Virus record (IMG/VR): IMGVR_UViG_3300032249_000432
Coordinates: 1-27,469 of that record
DNA: 27,469 nucleotides
Reading direction: 5' to 3' (one strand)
DNA from: a virus
Shown here: piece by piece, positions 26,476 to 27,469 of the stretch
Position numbering within the stretch: the first letter of the stretch is position 1
How the letters are laid out: every line of letters starts with the position of its first letter
Program-made: the position numbers and the translations under genes
The notes under the pieces: generated by a model
The model's input: only the letters and a program-made list of their open reading frames with translations
The model's database searches: none
What the model was told of the DNA's origin: nothing

Positions 26476-27469
26476 TTGAACCTTCGGCCCTATCAACAGC
26501 AGGCCATCAATGATCTGCGGGCTGCATTCCGCAATGGCGCCAAAGCTCCTCTGCTGGTGGCACCAACCGGCGCTGGCAAGACCGTGATCTTCTCAGCAAT
26601 CGCCGCAGCAACCGCAGCCAAAGGCCGCAACGGTCTGGTGTTGGTCCATCGCCGTGAACTGGTTATCCAAGCCAGCCGCAAGCTCACCGATGCAGGCGTG
26701 ACCCATGGCATCATCGCCGCCGGGATGGATGGTGCAAACGCATCAATTCAGGTCGCATCGGTGCAAACGCTCATCCGGCGGCTGCACACAGTCACCGAGC
26801 CGCCCGACCTGATCATCATCGATGAGGCCCACCATGCAGCAGCTGGCAGCTGGCAGGCCATCATCAATCACTGGCCTGATGTCCCACTGATCGGCGTGAC
26901 TGCCACGCCATGCAGGCTTGACGGCAAAGGTCTCGGCAACGTGTTCGACACATTGATCGAGGGTCCATCGGTGCAGATGCTCACCTCAGCCGGCTACCTG
27001 TCACCTGCCCGCATCTATGCACCACCCATGGTTGCCGATCTGTCAGGCATCAAACGACGCGCCGGCGATTACGCCATCGATCAAGCCGCGGACGCGATGA
27101 CCCGACCAACGGTGACTGGTGATGCGATCAAGCACTACCGAACACTGGCTGGCGATCAACAGGCGATCACGTTCTGCTGCAACGTCAACCATGCCGTCTC
27201 GGTGCGGGACTCATTTGCAACAGCTGGTATCAGCTCTGAACTGTTGCTGGGCAATACTTCAGACCGCGATGCCGTAGTCGGCCGATTCGCCACTGGTGAG
27301 ACCCGCATCCTCGTGACCGTTGATGTGGTCAGCGAGGGCTTCGACATCCCAGCAGCCGGTTGCGCCATCCTGCTGAGGCCCACTCAGTCCTTGGGGCTAT
27401 ACCTGCAGCAAGTTGGGCGGGTACTGCGACCAGCGGCAGGTAAGAAGCACGCCATCATCCTCGACCACG
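26476..27469 (+). CDS. SF2 DEAH helicase (3' partial)
   Basis: A helicase of superfamily 2, type III restriction/UvrB-like subgroup, running off the right edge after 331 codons. A stop at 26449 limits the start; no ATG fits and TTG 26476 gives the natural opening MNLRPYQQQAINDLRAAFRN. Motif I (Walker A) is APTGAGKT at 29-36, motif II IIDEAHH at 114-120, motif III GVTATP at 140-145, and motif VI QQVGRVLRP near 310. Motif V-like VTVDVVSEGFDIP precedes it. Motifs are intact. Phage forms usually act in replication or recombination. It diverges from the exonuclease gene, so both would be early genes. Confidence 0.86.
   Translation, partial: MNLRPYQQQAINDLRAAFRNGAKAPLLVAPTGAGKTVIFSAIAAATAAKGRNGLVLVHRRELVIQASRKLTDAGVTHGIIAAGMDGANASIQVASVQTLIRRLHTVTEPPDLIIIDEAHHAAAGSWQAIINHWPDVPLIGVTATPCRLDGKGLGNVFDTLIEGPSVQMLTSAGYLSPARIYAPPMVADLSGIKRRAGDYAIDQAADAMTRPTVTGDAIKHYRTLAGDQQAITFCCNVNHAVSVRDSFATAGISSELLLGNTSDRDAVVGRFATGETRILVTVDVVSEGFDIPAAGCAILLRPTQSLGLYLQQVGRVLRPAAGKKHAIILDH

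Noticed and set aside
25607-26479. Plus-strand open frame of 290 codons opposite the RecE-type exonuclease.
   Set aside because: The minus strand has intact PD-(D/E)XK motifs and operon overlaps; the plus frame has none.
1-27469. Search for tRNA, rRNA, CRISPR arrays, insertion sequences, integrase and attachment sites.
   Set aside because: No cloverleaf-type T-loop, spaced direct repeats, transposase or integrase motifs were found by reading; a tRNAscan or CRISPR search was not possible.

Overview
The window is a contiguous piece of a tailed double-stranded DNA phage or prophage genome, siphovirus type with a lambda-like tail module. The host is probably a picocyanobacterium (Synechococcus/Cyanobium group). 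That host call is inference: it rests on the style of the small proteins, the adhesin-like fibre cassette and the dCTP deaminase, which resemble cyanophage genes I know. No marker gene in the window proves it. Integrase, terminase, portal and rRNA/tRNA genes are not visible, so I cannot tell lytic from temperate.

Bases 1-19976 hold the late genes, all on the plus strand and mostly overlapping or nearly touching. The order is: major capsid protein (5' end cut by the window edge), small head proteins, head-tail joining protein, an unusual fibre-like protein, tail terminator, tail tube, and two tail assembly chaperone frames joined by a probable -1 ribosomal frameshift (A AAA AAC). Next come the tape measure and the lambda series M, L, K, I, J. 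A fibre/adhesion cassette follows (collar-domain fibre, small assembly-like protein, a 45-residue basic peptide, Gly-rich fibre, two concanavalin/LamG-like proteins). The block ends with two membrane microproteins, a two-domain endolysin (GH24 lysozyme plus M15 peptidase) and a dCTP deaminase.

Bases 19950-24378 are an accessory region of very small genes. Three minus-strand genes (20547 to 19950) lie beside two plus-strand genes (20700-21171), one of them an HNH nuclease. Then comes a minus-strand run of twelve short genes (23743 to 21168), nine of whose eleven junctions are ATGA overlaps. It opens with a membrane-anchored helix-turn-helix protein and includes DUF3310, an NrdR-like zinc ribbon and two other Cys-rich proteins. 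A second NrdR-like ribbon gene lies just upstream, and a divergent 61-residue plus-strand gene sits at 24193-24378.

Bases 24375-26422 (minus) form a recombination operon: RecE-type exonuclease, RecT-like annealing protein, a small excisionase-like HTH protein and a probable single-strand-binding protein. Diverging from it at 26476, probably from a TTG codon, is an SF2 DEAH helicase that runs off the right edge.

No stretch above 300 bases lacks a gene. The longest gene-free gaps are 20548-20699 (putative divergent control region), 23744-23813, 24141-24192 and 26423-26475. The most interesting unexplained material is the twelve-gene microprotein operon with its membrane-tethered HTH and paralogous zinc ribbons, and the short motif shared by two minus-strand promoter regions.
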